Assembly: GCA_910587205.1 (NCBI GenBank)
Contig: CAJULZ010000004.1
Location: 2,072-58,849, forward strand
From: an uncultured Oscillospiraceae bacterium
GTDB taxonomy: Bacteria > Bacillota > Clostridia > Oscillospirales > Oscillospiraceae
Direction: 5' to 3'
Length of the DNA: 56,778 nucleotides
In this document: piece after piece, positions 14,687-23,449 of the stretch
Layout of the letters: each line of letters begins with the position of its first letter
Position numbering within the stretch: the first letter of the stretch is position 1
Made by a program: the position numbers and the translations under genes
Notes under the pieces: generated by a model
What the model was told of the DNA's origin: nothing
Seen by the model: only the letters and a program-made list of their open reading frames with translations
Databases searched by the model: none

Positions 14687-16081
14687 ATGGAACGCATCAC
14701 CATCGCCTCCGTCTTTGCCGACGGCGAGCGCTTAGACGGCCAGACCGTCACCGTCATGGGCTGGGCCCGCACCATCCGGGACATGAAGACCTTCGGCTTC
14801 ATCGAGCTCAACGACGGCTCCTGCTTCAAAAATCTCCAGGTGGTCATGGACGCCAACGTGCTGGACAACTACAAGGACATCGCGGGCCAGAACGTGGGCG
14901 CGGCCCTCATCGTCACCGGCACGGTGGTGCTCACCCCCCAGGCCAAGCAGCCCTTAGAGGTGAAGGCCGCCTCCATCGCCGTGGAGGGCCCCTCCTCCCC
15001 GGACTACCCCCTGCAAAAGAAGCGCCACAGCGTGGAGTACCTGCGCACCATCCAGCACCTGCGGCCCCGGACGAACCTGTTCTCCGCCGCCTTCCGGGTG
15101 CGGAGCGTGGCCGCCCACGCCATCCACTGCTTCTTCCAGGACCGGGGCTTCGTGTATATCCACACCCCTCTCATCACCGCCTCCGACTGCGAGGGGGCCG
15201 GGGAGATGTTCCAGGTGACCACCCTGGACCTGGCCAACCCGCCCCGTTTGGAGGACGGTTCGGTGGACTTCTCCCAGGACTTTTTCGGCAAGCGGGCCAA
15301 CCTCACCGTGTCCGGCCAGCTCAATGCGGAGAACTTCGCCATGGCCTTCGGCAGCGTGTACACCTTCGGCCCCACCTTCCGGGCGGAGAACTCCAACACC
15401 CAGCGCCACGCCGCCGAGTTCTGGATGATCGAGCCGGAGATGGCCTTTGCCGACCTGGCGGACGACATGGACGTGGCCGAGGCCATGATCAAGTATATCA
15501 TCCGCTGCGTGATGGAAAAGTGCCCCGACGAGATGGCCTTCTTCAACTCCTTCGTGGACAAGGGGCTGGTGGAGCGTTTACAGCATGTGGCCTCCTCCGA
15601 CTTCGGCCGGGTGAGCTATACCGACGCCATCGAGATCCTCAAGAAGAACAACGACAAGTTTGACTACAAGGTGGAGTGGGGCTGCGACCTCCAGACCGAG
15701 CACGAGCGCTACCTCACCGAGCAGGTGTTCCAAAAGCCAGTGTTCGTCACCGACTATCCCAAGGACATCAAGGCGTTCTACATGCGCCTGAACGACGACG
15801 GCAAGACCGTCGCCGCCGCCGACTGCCTGGTGCCCGGCATCGGGGAGATTATCGGCGGCAGCCAGCGCGAGGAGCGCATCGATGTGCTGGAGGGGCGCAT
15901 GGCCCAGCTGGGCCTCAACCCGGAGGACTACTGGTGGTACCTGGACCTGCGGCGCTACGGCTCCTGCCGCCACGCGGGGTTCGGCCTGGGCTTCGAGCGG
16001 ATGGTGATGTACCTCACGGGCATCTCCAACATCCGGGACGTGGAGCTGCATCCGAGAACTGTAGGGAACGCGGAATTTTAA
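14687..16081 (+). CDS. asnS: asparaginyl-tRNA synthetase
   Basis: A 464-aa class II aminoacyl-tRNA synthetase charging tRNA-Asn. The N-terminal OB-fold anticodon-binding domain covers about residues 1-115 (VTVMGWARTIRDMKTFGFIE). The catalytic domain contains FTPTF-type motif 2 (YTFGPTFRAENSNTQRHAAEFWMIEPE) and motif 3 (GFGLGFERMVMYLTG). Length and order are typical. ATG at 14687. It shares the neighbourhood with asnA, so asparagine is both made and used for tRNA charging here. Confidence 0.95.
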   Translation: MERITIASVFADGERLDGQTVTVMGWARTIRDMKTFGFIELNDGSCFKNLQVVMDANVLDNYKDIAGQNVGAALIVTGTVVLTPQAKQPLEVKAASIAVEGPSSPDYPLQKKRHSVEYLRTIQHLRPRTNLFSAAFRVRSVAAHAIHCFFQDRGFVYIHTPLITASDCEGAGEMFQVTTLDLANPPRLEDGSVDFSQDFFGKRANLTVSGQLNAENFAMAFGSVYTFGPTFRAENSNTQRHAAEFWMIEPEMAFADLADDMDVAEAMIKYIIRCVMEKCPDEMAFFNSFVDKGLVERLQHVASSDFGRVSYTDAIEILKKNNDKFDYKVEWGCDLQTEHERYLTEQVFQKPVFVTDYPKDIKAFYMRLNDDGKTVAAADCLVPGIGEIIGGSQREERIDVLEGRMAQLGLNPEDYWWYLDLRRYGSCRHAGFGLGFERMVMYLTGISNIRDVELHPRTVGNAEF

Positions 16082-16090
16082 AGGGACAAG

Positions 16091-16124
16091 ACGAGGGGCC
16101 CCGCCGCACGGCGGGGCCCCTCGT
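16091..16124. terminator. bidirectional terminator between asnS and glgP
   Basis: CGAGGGGCCCCGCCG-CA-CGGCGGGGCCCCTCG, a 15-bp perfect stem between two converging genes. Confidence 0.85.
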
Positions 16125-16126
16125 TG

Positions 16127-18427
16127 TTACTTCAGCTGCCAGATATCCCGGTCATACTGGGCGATGGTGCGGTCGCTGGAGAAATACCCGCTCTTGGCGG
16201 TGTTCACCAGCATCTTCTTGGCCCAGGCGGTGCGGTCGCCGTAGTCGGCGATGGCCCGGTCCCGGGCGGCGATATAGTCCTCCACGTCCAGCATGGCCAT
16301 GAACCAGTCCTTGTTCTTCATGTCCCGCCAAAGGGTGGCCAGTGCCGCCGGGTCGCCCACGCCCAGCAGCTCCGGGGACACCAGGAAGTCCACCAGCCGC
16401 TCCACCGCCGGGCGGTGGTAGTGGTCCAGGGGCAGGTAGCTGCGCCCGTCGGCCCCCTTCTTCTCTCCCTCCCCGGCGTACATCCGGATCACCTCGTCGC
16501 TTTTCGCACCGAAGGTGTAGATGTTGTCCGGCCCCACCAGCTCCGCGATCTCCACATTGGCCCCGTCCAGGGTGCCCAGGGTGACGGCGCCGTTGGCCAT
16601 AAACTTCATGTTGCCGGTGCCGCTGGCCTCCTTGGAGGCCAGGGAGATCTGCTCTGAAATGTCGCAGGCGGGGATGACCCGCTCGGCCCAAGTGACGTTG
16701 TAGTTCTCCACCATGGCCACATGGAGCCAGGGGCGCGCCTGGGGGTCGCTCTCAATGAGCTTACGCAGGCAGAGGATGAGGTGGATGATGTGCTTGGCCA
16801 TGACGTAGGCGGGAGCGGCCTTGGCCCCGAACAGGACGGTGACGGGCCGCTGGGGGGTCTTGCCGCCCTTGATCTCCAAATACTTGTGGATGACGTACAG
16901 GGCGTTCATCTGCTGCCGCTTGTACTCGTGCAGGCGCTTGACCTGGATGTCGAAGACGGATTCCGGATCCAGGGTGATGCCCTGCTCCCGGGCAAAAACA
17001 TCCGCCAGCTCCCGCTTCTTTTCCGCCTTGATGGCCAGCATCCGGTCCAGCACGGCGCTGTCGCCGGCGAACTCCATCAGCTTATTGAGCTGGTCGGGGT
17101 CTCGCCGCCAGCCCCGGCCCACGCATTCGTCCAGCAGGGAGGCCAGCTGGGGGTTGCACACCTCCAGCCACCGCCGCAGGGTGACGCCGTTGGTCTTGTT
17201 GTTGAACTTGGCGGGGTAGATGTCATAGAAGGGCTTGAGCTCGGAATTTTTCAGAATCTCGGTGTGCAGGGCGGCCACGCCGTTCACAGACCGGCTGTAG
17301 TGGATGTCCAGATGGGCCATGTGGACGATTTCCTTCCCCTCCTCGCCCTGGATGACCGCCACCTTGGGATCGGTATGGGCGGCCTTGGCCCGCCGGTCCA
17401 GCTCTCGGAGGATGGGCGTCAGCTGGGGCGCGGCCTTCTCAATGAAGGACAAGGGCCATTTCTCCAACGCCTCGGCCAGGATAGTGTGGTTGGTATAGGC
17501 GCAGGTTTTGGACACCTGCTCCACCGCCTCGTCCATGCTAAGCCCCCGCCCGGTGAGCAGGCGCACCAGCTCAGGGATGACCATGGAGGGGTGGGTGTCG
17601 TTGATCTGGATGACCACGTGGTCGCTGAGGGTATTCAGGGCGCAGCCCCGCTCCTCCAGCTCTTTCAGCACCAGCTGGGCTCCGGCGGACACCATGAAGT
17701 ACTGCTGGTACACCCGCAGCAGCCGTCCCGCCTCGTTACTGTCGTCGGGGTAGAGGAAGGAGGTGAGGCGGGCGGGCAGGTCGGACTTGTTGAAGTCGAT
17801 GCCCTCCTGGGGGGCGGGGGCGGGGGCCTCCACGTCAAAGAGGTGCAGGCGGCCTGCGGTGGCGGTGTGCGCGCCGGGGACGGCGATGTCAAACAGCTTG
17901 GCCTTCACCGGGCCGAAGCCGAAGGGCACTTCGAATTCCACACCGGTGGGGATGAGCCAGCTCTCGTCCTCGATCCAGGGGTTGGGCCGCTCGGTCTGCT
18001 TGTTGTGCTGGAACTTCTGCTCAAACAGGCCGTAGTGGTAGTTGAGGCCCACGCCGTCCCCGTTCAGGCCCAGGGCGGCGATGGAGTCCAGGAAGCAGGC
18101 GGCCAGGCGGCCCAGGCCGCCGTTCCCCAGGGAGGGCTCGGGCTCCACGTCCTCGATAGCGGACAGGGCGCGGCCGCACTCCGTCAGGATGGCGTTCACC
18201 TCGTCGTAAATGCCAAGGGCCAGCAGGTTGTTGCTCAGCAGCTTGCCGATAAGGAACTCGGCGGAAAAATAATACAGCTTCCGGTCCCCTGAGGGGGCGG
18301 GGCGGGCGGAGGCCAGCTCCTGGGTGAGCTGGAGCAGGCAGTGGTAGAGCTGGCTGTCGCTGCACTGGGAGAGCTCCAGGCCATAGCGGGCCTGGGCCAG
18401 CTCGGGAAGGCGGGTTTTAACGTCCAT
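16127..18427 (-). CDS. glgP: glycogen/maltodextrin phosphorylase
   Basis: A 766-aa GT35 enzyme that phosphorolyses alpha-1,4-glucans to glucose 1-phosphate. Visible hallmarks: EPEPSLGNGGLGRLAACFLDS (glucan phosphorylase N-domain), HTATAGRLHLFDVEAP, INDTHPSMVIPELVR, NYNVTWAERVIPACDISEQIS and the PLP-lysine region SGTGNMKFMANGAVTLGTLD. The ATG at 18427 follows AAGGAGTGCTCCC; an extension upstream would run through a repeat. It lies downstream of malQ on the same strand, 250 bp apart; both act on malto-oligosaccharides, and the mutase at 6.6 kb can use the product. Confidence 0.93.
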   Translation of the reverse strand: MDVKTRLPELAQARYGLELSQCSDSQLYHCLLQLTQELASARPAPSGDRKLYYFSAEFLIGKLLSNNLLALGIYDEVNAILTECGRALSAIEDVEPEPSLGNGGLGRLAACFLDSIAALGLNGDGVGLNYHYGLFEQKFQHNKQTERPNPWIEDESWLIPTGVEFEVPFGFGPVKAKLFDIAVPGAHTATAGRLHLFDVEAPAPAPQEGIDFNKSDLPARLTSFLYPDDSNEAGRLLRVYQQYFMVSAGAQLVLKELEERGCALNTLSDHVVIQINDTHPSMVIPELVRLLTGRGLSMDEAVEQVSKTCAYTNHTILAEALEKWPLSFIEKAAPQLTPILRELDRRAKAAHTDPKVAVIQGEEGKEIVHMAHLDIHYSRSVNGVAALHTEILKNSELKPFYDIYPAKFNNKTNGVTLRRWLEVCNPQLASLLDECVGRGWRRDPDQLNKLMEFAGDSAVLDRMLAIKAEKKRELADVFAREQGITLDPESVFDIQVKRLHEYKRQQMNALYVIHKYLEIKGGKTPQRPVTVLFGAKAAPAYVMAKHIIHLILCLRKLIESDPQARPWLHVAMVENYNVTWAERVIPACDISEQISLASKEASGTGNMKFMANGAVTLGTLDGANVEIAELVGPDNIYTFGAKSDEVIRMYAGEGEKKGADGRSYLPLDHYHRPAVERLVDFLVSPELLGVGDPAALATLWRDMKNKDWFMAMLDVEDYIAARDRAIADYGDRTAWAKKMLVNTAKSGYFSSDRTIAQYDRDIWQLK

Positions 18428-18464
18428 GGGAGCACTCCTTCTTAAATATGGTCTTGTATTTGAT

Positions 18465-18620
18465 CCGGGCTGCTTGCTGCGCCCTGGATGCGCTGTCTTC
18501 GCGCCTCGCCTGCTCGCGACGAGCGGCTTCGCTCCGGCTCGGGCAGAACCCAGTCCCACTGCGTGGGCCTTGGGCTTTTGCCCTCGCTTCGCTCCATCCG
18601 CACTGCTCGCGGCGGCTCGG
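18465..18620 (-). repeat. dispersed intergenic repeat, copy 2
   Basis: Read on the minus strand this has GGAGCGAAGCGAGGGCAAAAG, a hairpin (GCCCACGCAGTGGGAC), then GGGTTCTGCCCGAGCCGGAG, the same block order as 12450-12545, plus further hairpins (GCTCGTCGCGAGC). It fills most of the 249-bp gap between malQ and glgP and sits in the glgP leader. Confidence 0.6.
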
Positions 18621-18676
18621 ACGCTCGGAAGTATACCTTGCTTCCCTGATCCCGTCAACGGGCAAAATGACCAAAA

Positions 18677-20227
18677 TCAGCCATTTGCGCCCGGTTTCTG
18701 CCGGGGCTTGGGGGACTTTTTGGCGGTTTCCGCCGCGCGGGGGGCGGGGGCGCGGTTATAGAGCTGGGTGGAGCGCAGCACGCGCAGGGCCAGCTTGCCG
18801 TCCGCCTGGCCGGGGAGCATCCGCCACTGCCAGTTCCCCCCCAGGGTGGACGGGGTGTTGATGCGGCCCTCCGCGCCGATGGACAGCAGGTCCTGCATCT
18901 GCATCACCGCCAGGTCGGCCACGCTGGACCACGCGCCCCGCATGACCCCCCAGGCCCAGCCCTCCCGCCGGGTGAGCTGGAAATACCGCTTGGCGTACCC
19001 CCGTACGGCGGGGGAGGCGCCCTCCAGCCAGCCCTCGATGGTCTCGTTGTCGTGGGTCCCGGCGTACACCACGCAGTTGCGGCCGTAGCGGTGGGGAAGG
19101 TACTCGCTGTCGCGCTTTTTCGGGTCGAAAGCAAACTCGATGACCTTCATTCCGGGGTACCCCGTGTCCCGCAGCAGGTTCCGCACCGTGTCGGTGAGGA
19201 AGCCCAGATCCTCCGCAATGATCTCCCGCCGGCCCAGGGTCTTGCCCACCGCCTTGAAGAAGTCCAGGCCGGGGCCGGGCTTCCAGCGGCCGTTCCGGGC
19301 GGTCTTGTCGCCGTAGGGGATGGCGTAGTACTCATCGAAGCCCCGGAAGTGGTCGATGCGCAGCACGTCGAACAGCCGGAATTGGAACCCGATCCGCCGC
19401 AGCCACCAGCGGTAGCCGTCCTGCTTCATCTTCTCCCAGTCAAACAGGGGATTGCCCCAGAGCTGGCCGTCGGCGGTAAAGGCGTCCGGCGGGCAGCCCG
19501 CCACCTCCACCGGGTTCAGGTCCTCGTCCAGCTGAAACTGCTCCGGGCAGGTCCACATGTCGGCGCTGTCCCGGGCCACATAGATGGGCAGGTCGCCGAT
19601 GATGGATACGCCGTTTTGCCGGGCAAGGGCCTTGAGCGCGTCCCACTGGCGGAAGAACAGGTATTGCACCCCCCGCCAAAAGTCCGTTTCCGGGGCGAGG
19701 CGCTGTTCCGCCGCGGCCAGGGCGGCGGGCTTGCGCAGGCGCTCATCCTCGGGCCACTGGTCCCAGGACACGCCGCCGTTCTCTCCCTTCAGGGCCATAA
19801 ACAGGGCGTAGCCGTCCAGCCAGTCGGCGTTTTCCGCCAGGAAGGCGGCATAGTCCGCCGGGGGCGCGTCCAGCAGCCGCCCCACCGCCTTACGCAGCAC
19901 GGGGTAGCGGGTTTCATACAGCAGGCCGTAGTCCACGCTCCGGGGGTCGCCGCCCCAGTCCAGCCCCTGGTACTCCTCCGGCTCCAGCAGGCCGTCGGCG
20001 GCCAAATCGTCCAGGTCGATGAAGTAGGGGTTGCCGGCGAAGGAGGAGAAGGACTGGTAGGGGGAGTCGCCATAGCTGGTGGGGCCCACGGGGAGGAGCT
20101 GCCAATAGCTTTGGCCGGCGGCCTTCAGGAAGGACAAAAAGTCCCGGGCCGCCCGGCCCATGGTCCCGATCCCGTAGGGGGAGGGGAGGGAGAAGATGGG
20201 CATGAGCACGCCCGCGCTTCGCTTCAT
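18677..20227 (-). CDS. malQ: 4-alpha-glucanotransferase (amylomaltase)
   Basis: A 516-aa GH77 disproportionating enzyme that transfers glucan segments between malto-oligosaccharides. Key regions: YGIGTMGRAARDFLSFLKAA, SPYQSFSSFAGNPYFIDLD, IIGDLPIYVARDSADMW, FDVLRIDHFRGFDEYYAIP with the catalytic Asp, IAEDLGFLTDTVRNLL with the acid/base Glu, and VVYAGTHDNETIEGW. ATG at 20227 is seven bases after AGGTGAT; an ATG at 20236 is possible but overlaps that site. Operates with glgP downstream in glycogen and maltodextrin breakdown. The C-terminus ends in an unusual basic, Ala/Pro-rich tail. Confidence 0.93.
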   Translation of the reverse strand: MKRSAGVLMPIFSLPSPYGIGTMGRAARDFLSFLKAAGQSYWQLLPVGPTSYGDSPYQSFSSFAGNPYFIDLDDLAADGLLEPEEYQGLDWGGDPRSVDYGLLYETRYPVLRKAVGRLLDAPPADYAAFLAENADWLDGYALFMALKGENGGVSWDQWPEDERLRKPAALAAAEQRLAPETDFWRGVQYLFFRQWDALKALARQNGVSIIGDLPIYVARDSADMWTCPEQFQLDEDLNPVEVAGCPPDAFTADGQLWGNPLFDWEKMKQDGYRWWLRRIGFQFRLFDVLRIDHFRGFDEYYAIPYGDKTARNGRWKPGPGLDFFKAVGKTLGRREIIAEDLGFLTDTVRNLLRDTGYPGMKVIEFAFDPKKRDSEYLPHRYGRNCVVYAGTHDNETIEGWLEGASPAVRGYAKRYFQLTRREGWAWGVMRGAWSSVADLAVMQMQDLLSIGAEGRINTPSTLGGNWQWRMLPGQADGKLALRVLRSTQLYNRAPAPRAAETAKKSPKPRQKPGANG

Positions 20228-20242
20228 GGGGATCATCACCTT

Positions 20243-20770
20243 TCACATAGCATCCTGCAAGAGATTCAAAGCATTGCTGGCGGCCTCCACCCGCAGTTCC
20301 CCGCCGCATTGGCAGCGGTACCGCTCCGGATGGTCTACCAAAGGGGAGCGCTTCATCCGGGGGATGCGCCGCCCGCAGGTCCGGCACACCACATAGTACC
20401 GCGCGGACCGCCGGTCCTCCAGCCCCAGCGCGCCGTAGCTGTCGGTGCGCTGGATCTGGTAGCCGTAGGCGGCGTTCATCCGCTGGGCATAGCCCTTCCA
20501 GCGGGGGCCGTGGTTGGAGCAGCCATAGCAGGTGTGGAGCACTTCATGGCACAGCACCTGGAGCACCGCCCGCTCCGACCCATCCCGGGCCAAAAGGGCG
20601 GACAGCTCAATGGTATAGGCCCCGCCCCGGCGGATGCAGCAGCCAAACCGGGTTCGGGCCCTGCGGTTCAGCGTCACATGGGGGTTTATGTCCTTGGAGA
20701 CTGGGATTTTGACCGCCCTGGCCTGGGCGACCGCCCGCTCCAGCAGCCAGTCTACTTCATTTTGGGTCAT
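20243..20770 (-). CDS. SprT-like zinc metalloprotease
   Basis: A 175-aa SprT/Spartan-like protein. It carries the zinc-protease motif HEVLH in VLQVLCHEVLHTCYG, with RWKGYAQRMN after it, and a C-terminal zinc ribbon (VVCRTCGRRI ... YRCQCGGE). ATG at 20770 has GGAGGG nine bases upstream; an in-frame GTG six bases earlier is closer to the site and less likely. Relatives in eukaryotes cut DNA-protein crosslinks; the role of the bacterial ones is not settled. It lies just upstream of malQ, 15 bp apart, probably read-through only. Confidence 0.85.
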   Translation of the reverse strand: MTQNEVDWLLERAVAQARAVKIPVSKDINPHVTLNRRARTRFGCCIRRGGAYTIELSALLARDGSERAVLQVLCHEVLHTCYGCSNHGPRWKGYAQRMNAAYGYQIQRTDSYGALGLEDRRSARYYVVCRTCGRRIPRMKRSPLVDHPERYRCQCGGELRVEAASNALNLLQDAM

Positions 20771-20900
20771 GTCCACGCCCCCTCCGTATTTGAACCTGCT
20801 TGACTATACCACCCGGCGGCGGAAAAATCAAGGCGCGGATGGGCCGGACATGCCCGCGGGGAAGATCGTTTGCTGTGCGCCCTGGGGACGCTCCCGCGGA

Positions 20901-21650
20901 TCACAGCCGGACGGGCACCGGATTTGTCATCCGCAGGCTGTCCGGCGCGGCGGCGCACTCCACCGCCAGCACCCGCACCCCCGCCTCCGCCGCGTCCCGC
21001 AGGGCGGCGGCAAACTCCGAATGGGTGCGGCTGTTGGGGGAAAACGCCTCCATCCCCGCCATCTGGATGACGAAGCATACCGCCGCCTCATACCCCGCCT
21101 TCCGGCAGGCAGTCAGTTCCCTCAGGTGCTTCACCCCCCGGAGGGTGGGCGCGTCGGGGAACAGGGCCAGGCCGTCCTCCTCCAGGGTGCAGCCCTTGAC
21201 CTCAATAAACCCCCGCCGGCACGGCGTTTCACGTGAAACGTCCGTTTGAATCCCTGGTGTTTCAGAAAACTCCAAGTAAAAATCAAATCGGGAATTACCC
21301 CAAGTGGTCTCCGGACGGAGCAGGGTGGGCTTGGGCAGGCCCAATTCCGCCCCCAGGCCCGCCCCCATCCATTCGCCAAATACCCGGTTGGGGGCCTGGG
21401 CGTCCATATTGACCAGGAGGGGCGGCCGGCCCGGACGGAGCTTTTCCACCGCCACCAGGTCATATGCCGTCTTGCGCCGCGGGTTGGCGCCGCGCTCCAG
21501 ATATACCGTGGAGCCGGGAAGCAAAAGCTCTTTACACCGCCCGGTGTTCTTTACGTGGACGGTTTCCTCCCGGCCGTCCAGCTCCACTTGGGCGAGGAAG
21601 CGGTTGGGCCGGGCCAAAAAGCGGGCGGCGCGGATATCCCGGTAGGTCAT
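20901..21650 (-). CDS. sfsA: DNA/RNA nuclease SfsA family protein
   Basis: A 249-aa SfsA-family protein. Typical segments are RFLAQVELDGREETVHVKNTGR, LLPGSTVYLERG, RKTAYDLVAVE, SRFDFYLEF, GFIEVKGCTL and AVCFVIQM. Between the conserved strands DFYLEF and FIEVKG there is an additional loop, SETPGIQTDVSRETPCRR, created in part by a ParB-site-like palindrome (21225-21240) within the coding sequence. The ATG at 21648-21650 overlaps the upstream gene's stop (TCAT on the plus strand), so the two genes are coupled. Confidence 0.9.
   Translation of the reverse strand: MTYRDIRAARFLARPNRFLAQVELDGREETVHVKNTGRCKELLLPGSTVYLERGANPRRKTAYDLVAVEKLRPGRPPLLVNMDAQAPNRVFGEWMGAGLGAELGLPKPTLLRPETTWGNSRFDFYLEFSETPGIQTDVSRETPCRRGFIEVKGCTLEEDGLALFPDAPTLRGVKHLRELTACRKAGYEAAVCFVIQMAGMEAFSPNSRTHSEFAAALRDAAEAGVRVLAVECAAAPDSLRMTNPVPVRL
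21225..21240. promoter_or_regulatory. parS-like ParB/Spo0J binding site
   Basis: CGTTTCACGTGAAACG, a perfect 16-bp palindrome, matches the chromosomal parS consensus TGTTTCACGTGAAACA at 14 of 16 positions including the whole inner 14-mer. It lies inside sfsA and encodes VSRET there, a known signature of intragenic parS. parS sites cluster near the replication origin. Confidence 0.65.
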
Positions 21651-22222
21651 CTGCCGTCCTCCCCCTGATCCGGAGCGGCGGGGTCTTCGGCCGTCTCCTG
21701 GGCAGGCCGGGGCGGGGACTGGTAGGGGAGGAGTATGTCAATGCCGCAGGCCAGGGCCACCCCCACCAGCGTTTCAAACACCCGCTCAATGGAAAAAATC
21801 ACCGGGGTATCGCCGATACTGTGGTTGACGGTGACGCACAGGAACACGATGCAGGCCATGGCCGCGCAGTCGGGGCGCTTGATGAGGAGGCAGAATTGGA
21901 TGATGGGGATGAGCGTCAGCGACAGTACCGCGTACCGGGCCAGTTCAATATATAAGATCCCCAGCACATCCAGCACATAAACCACCAGCACGCCCACCAC
22001 GCCGCCGATCAGGGTGCCCATCATCCGGTTGATGGATGAAGCCACCGTTTTGCCGGTGGAGTTCTGCACGCACACCACGGCGGCAATCATGGAGTAAAAG
22101 CCGGATTTTCCCCGGAGCAGGGCGAGCAGGCCGCCTAAAAATACCGCAATCACCGTTTTGATGATGCGCATCCCGATAAAGCGGCGGTGCTCCCGGGCGG
22201 TCTGGGGGTTCTGCTGTTCCAT
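21647..22222 (-). CDS. FUSC/aromatic-acid-exporter-like membrane protein
   Basis: A 191-aa protein with about five membrane segments (FIGMRIIKTVIAVFLGGLLAL..., GKSGFYSMIAAVVCVQNSTGKTVASSINRMMGTLIGG...). The phrase QNSTGKTVASSINRMMGTLIGG is typical of the DUF939/FUSC N-terminal membrane domain, linked to efflux of aromatic acids in some bacteria. The C-terminal soluble part is missing compared with long FUSC proteins; short versions are common in Clostridia. ATG at 22222. Overlaps sfsA. Confidence 0.75.
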   Translation of the reverse strand: MEQQNPQTAREHRRFIGMRIIKTVIAVFLGGLLALLRGKSGFYSMIAAVVCVQNSTGKTVASSINRMMGTLIGGVVGVLVVYVLDVLGILYIELARYAVLSLTLIPIIQFCLLIKRPDCAAMACIVFLCVTVNHSIGDTPVIFSIERVFETLVGVALACGIDILLPYQSPPRPAQETAEDPAAPDQGEDGR

Positions 22223-22353
22223 TGATAACCCTCCTCGTTTGTAGCTTCACTGTATCATATCACAATGCCGGGGGTCCCGCAACCGGCTTTTGCAGCCGGA
22301 GGCCCTTCCGCCCCGCCGCTTTTTGTGATAAAATGTGAACTGAGGTGATTTTT

Positions 22354-22974
22354 ATGCATATCCCAAGCGGCGATACCGCCCTGGTGGAGCTGGCGCGGTT
22401 TGACGACGCGCTGGCGGCCGCCCTGGTTCCCTCCCCGGATTATGACATAACGGAATGGCTTTATGTCCCGAATCATTACGGGGAGTATCGTTACATCCTG
22501 GGCACACGGGGGGAGCGGCCCCTGATCTGCGTGGGGGTGAACCCCTCCACCGCCGCCCCCGGCGACCTGGACAACACCTTGAAATCAGTGGAGCGGGTGG
22601 CCCTCCATAACGACTACGACAGCTTCATCATGTTCAACGTCTACGCCCAGCGGGCCACCCGGCCGGAGGACATGGAGCGGGCCTGCAACGCCGCCCTCCA
22701 CGCCGAGAACATGCGGGCGTTTGACTACGCGCTGTCGCTGGACAGGGAGGGCGCGCCCGCGGTGTGGGCGGCCTGGGGGTCGGTGATCGAGAAGCGGGAC
22801 TACCTGCCCCGGTGCGTCCGGGACATGATCGAGGTGGGGGAGCGGCGCAATGCCCGGTGGTTTTCCGCCGGGAAGCGCACCAGGGCGGGGCATCCCCACC
22901 ACCCGCTGTACCTGCGCAAGGACAGCCCGCTGGAGCCCTTCGACGTGGGGGTTTACCTGGACGGGCTCGGCTGA
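22354..22974 (+). CDS. DUF1643 domain protein
   Basis: A 206-aa soluble protein of the DUF1643 family: YRYILGTRGERPLICVGVNPSTA, a conserved Asn-Pro-Ser, then NVYAQRATRPEDM and KRTRAGHPHHPLYL near the C-terminus. Unknown activity. ATG at 22354 follows GAGGTGATTTTT; the GTG nine bases earlier lies within that ribosome site. Divergent from the FUSC-like gene. Confidence 0.8.
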   Translation: MHIPSGDTALVELARFDDALAAALVPSPDYDITEWLYVPNHYGEYRYILGTRGERPLICVGVNPSTAAPGDLDNTLKSVERVALHNDYDSFIMFNVYAQRATRPEDMERACNAALHAENMRAFDYALSLDREGAPAVWAAWGSVIEKRDYLPRCVRDMIEVGERRNARWFSAGKRTRAGHPHHPLYLRKDSPLEPFDVGVYLDGLG

Positions 22975-22978
22975 GGAG

Positions 22979-23008
22979 ATCTTGCATTTTATATGTTGCA
23001 AGATCTGC
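22979..23008. repeat. dispersed motif TTGCAAGAT, copy B (hairpin)
   Basis: GATCTTGCA-TTTTATATGT-TGCAAGATC, a stem with 9-bp arms just after the DUF1643 stop. It contains the same CATTTTATAT...TTGCAA blocks as copy A. Confidence 0.5.
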
Positions 23009-23047
23009 CGCCTGCCAAGAAAACTTTGCAAAATTGCGTCCAAACTG

Positions 23048-23076
23048 TTGACAAGTAAACTTGGCGGTGCTATGAT
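23048..23076 (+). promoter_or_regulatory. promoter of the DUF6442-XRE operon
   Basis: Consensus -35 TTGACA (23048-23053) and -10 TATGAT (23071-23076), 17-bp spacer. An operator overlaps the spacer. Confidence 0.8.
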
Positions 23077-23097
23077 AGCAATACCAAGTAAACTTGG
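23051..23097. promoter_or_regulatory. tandem operator pair, CCAAGTAAACTTGG
   Basis: ACAAGTAAACTTGG (23051-23064) lies between -35 and -10, and CCAAGTAAACTTGG (23084-23097) lies just downstream of the start site. The centres are 33 bp apart, about three helical turns. Both are near-perfect palindromes, suited to a dimeric XRE repressor; the operon's third gene encodes one. Confidence 0.75.
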
Positions 23098-23122
23098 CAA
23101 TACCGTTTGGGAGCTCTGTCTC

Positions 23123-23449
23123 ATGGACAGAGAAGAAATTTTAGAGAAAAGCCGGAAAGAAAACCAATACAAAGACCCCATTGAGCTGGAGGCGTTCAAT
23201 AAGGCCAACGACGCCGCCCTTACCGTGGGTATCCTGGTCTGCGTCCTGCTCACCGCGCTCCACCGCACCATTCTGGGCGGCGCGGACTTTGGCGTTTGGA
23301 CGGTGGATTGGGCCATCATGGCCACCATCTATGCCGTACGGTTTATCAAGCTACGCAAAAAGTCGGACATGGTTCTGGCCCTGCTGGGGCTGGGACTGTT
23401 CGCCGGGTTTCTCTGGTTTTACCTGCACAGCACATTGGGGGTGCTTTGA
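23123..23449 (+). CDS. DUF6442-like small membrane protein, paralogue 1
   Basis: A 108-aa protein: a charged head (MDREEILEKSRKENQYKDPIE) and three hydrophobic segments, ending LHSTLGVL. It is a clear paralogue of the next protein (same head, same topology, same tail) and the pattern resembles DUF6442, a family often placed next to a small XRE regulator. ATG at 23123 is preceded by GGGAGCTCTGTCTC. An upstream in-frame start would fall within the operators and is rejected. Confidence 0.75.
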   Translation: MDREEILEKSRKENQYKDPIELEAFNKANDAALTVGILVCVLLTALHRTILGGADFGVWTVDWAIMATIYAVRFIKLRKKSDMVLALLGLGLFAGFLWFYLHSTLGVL

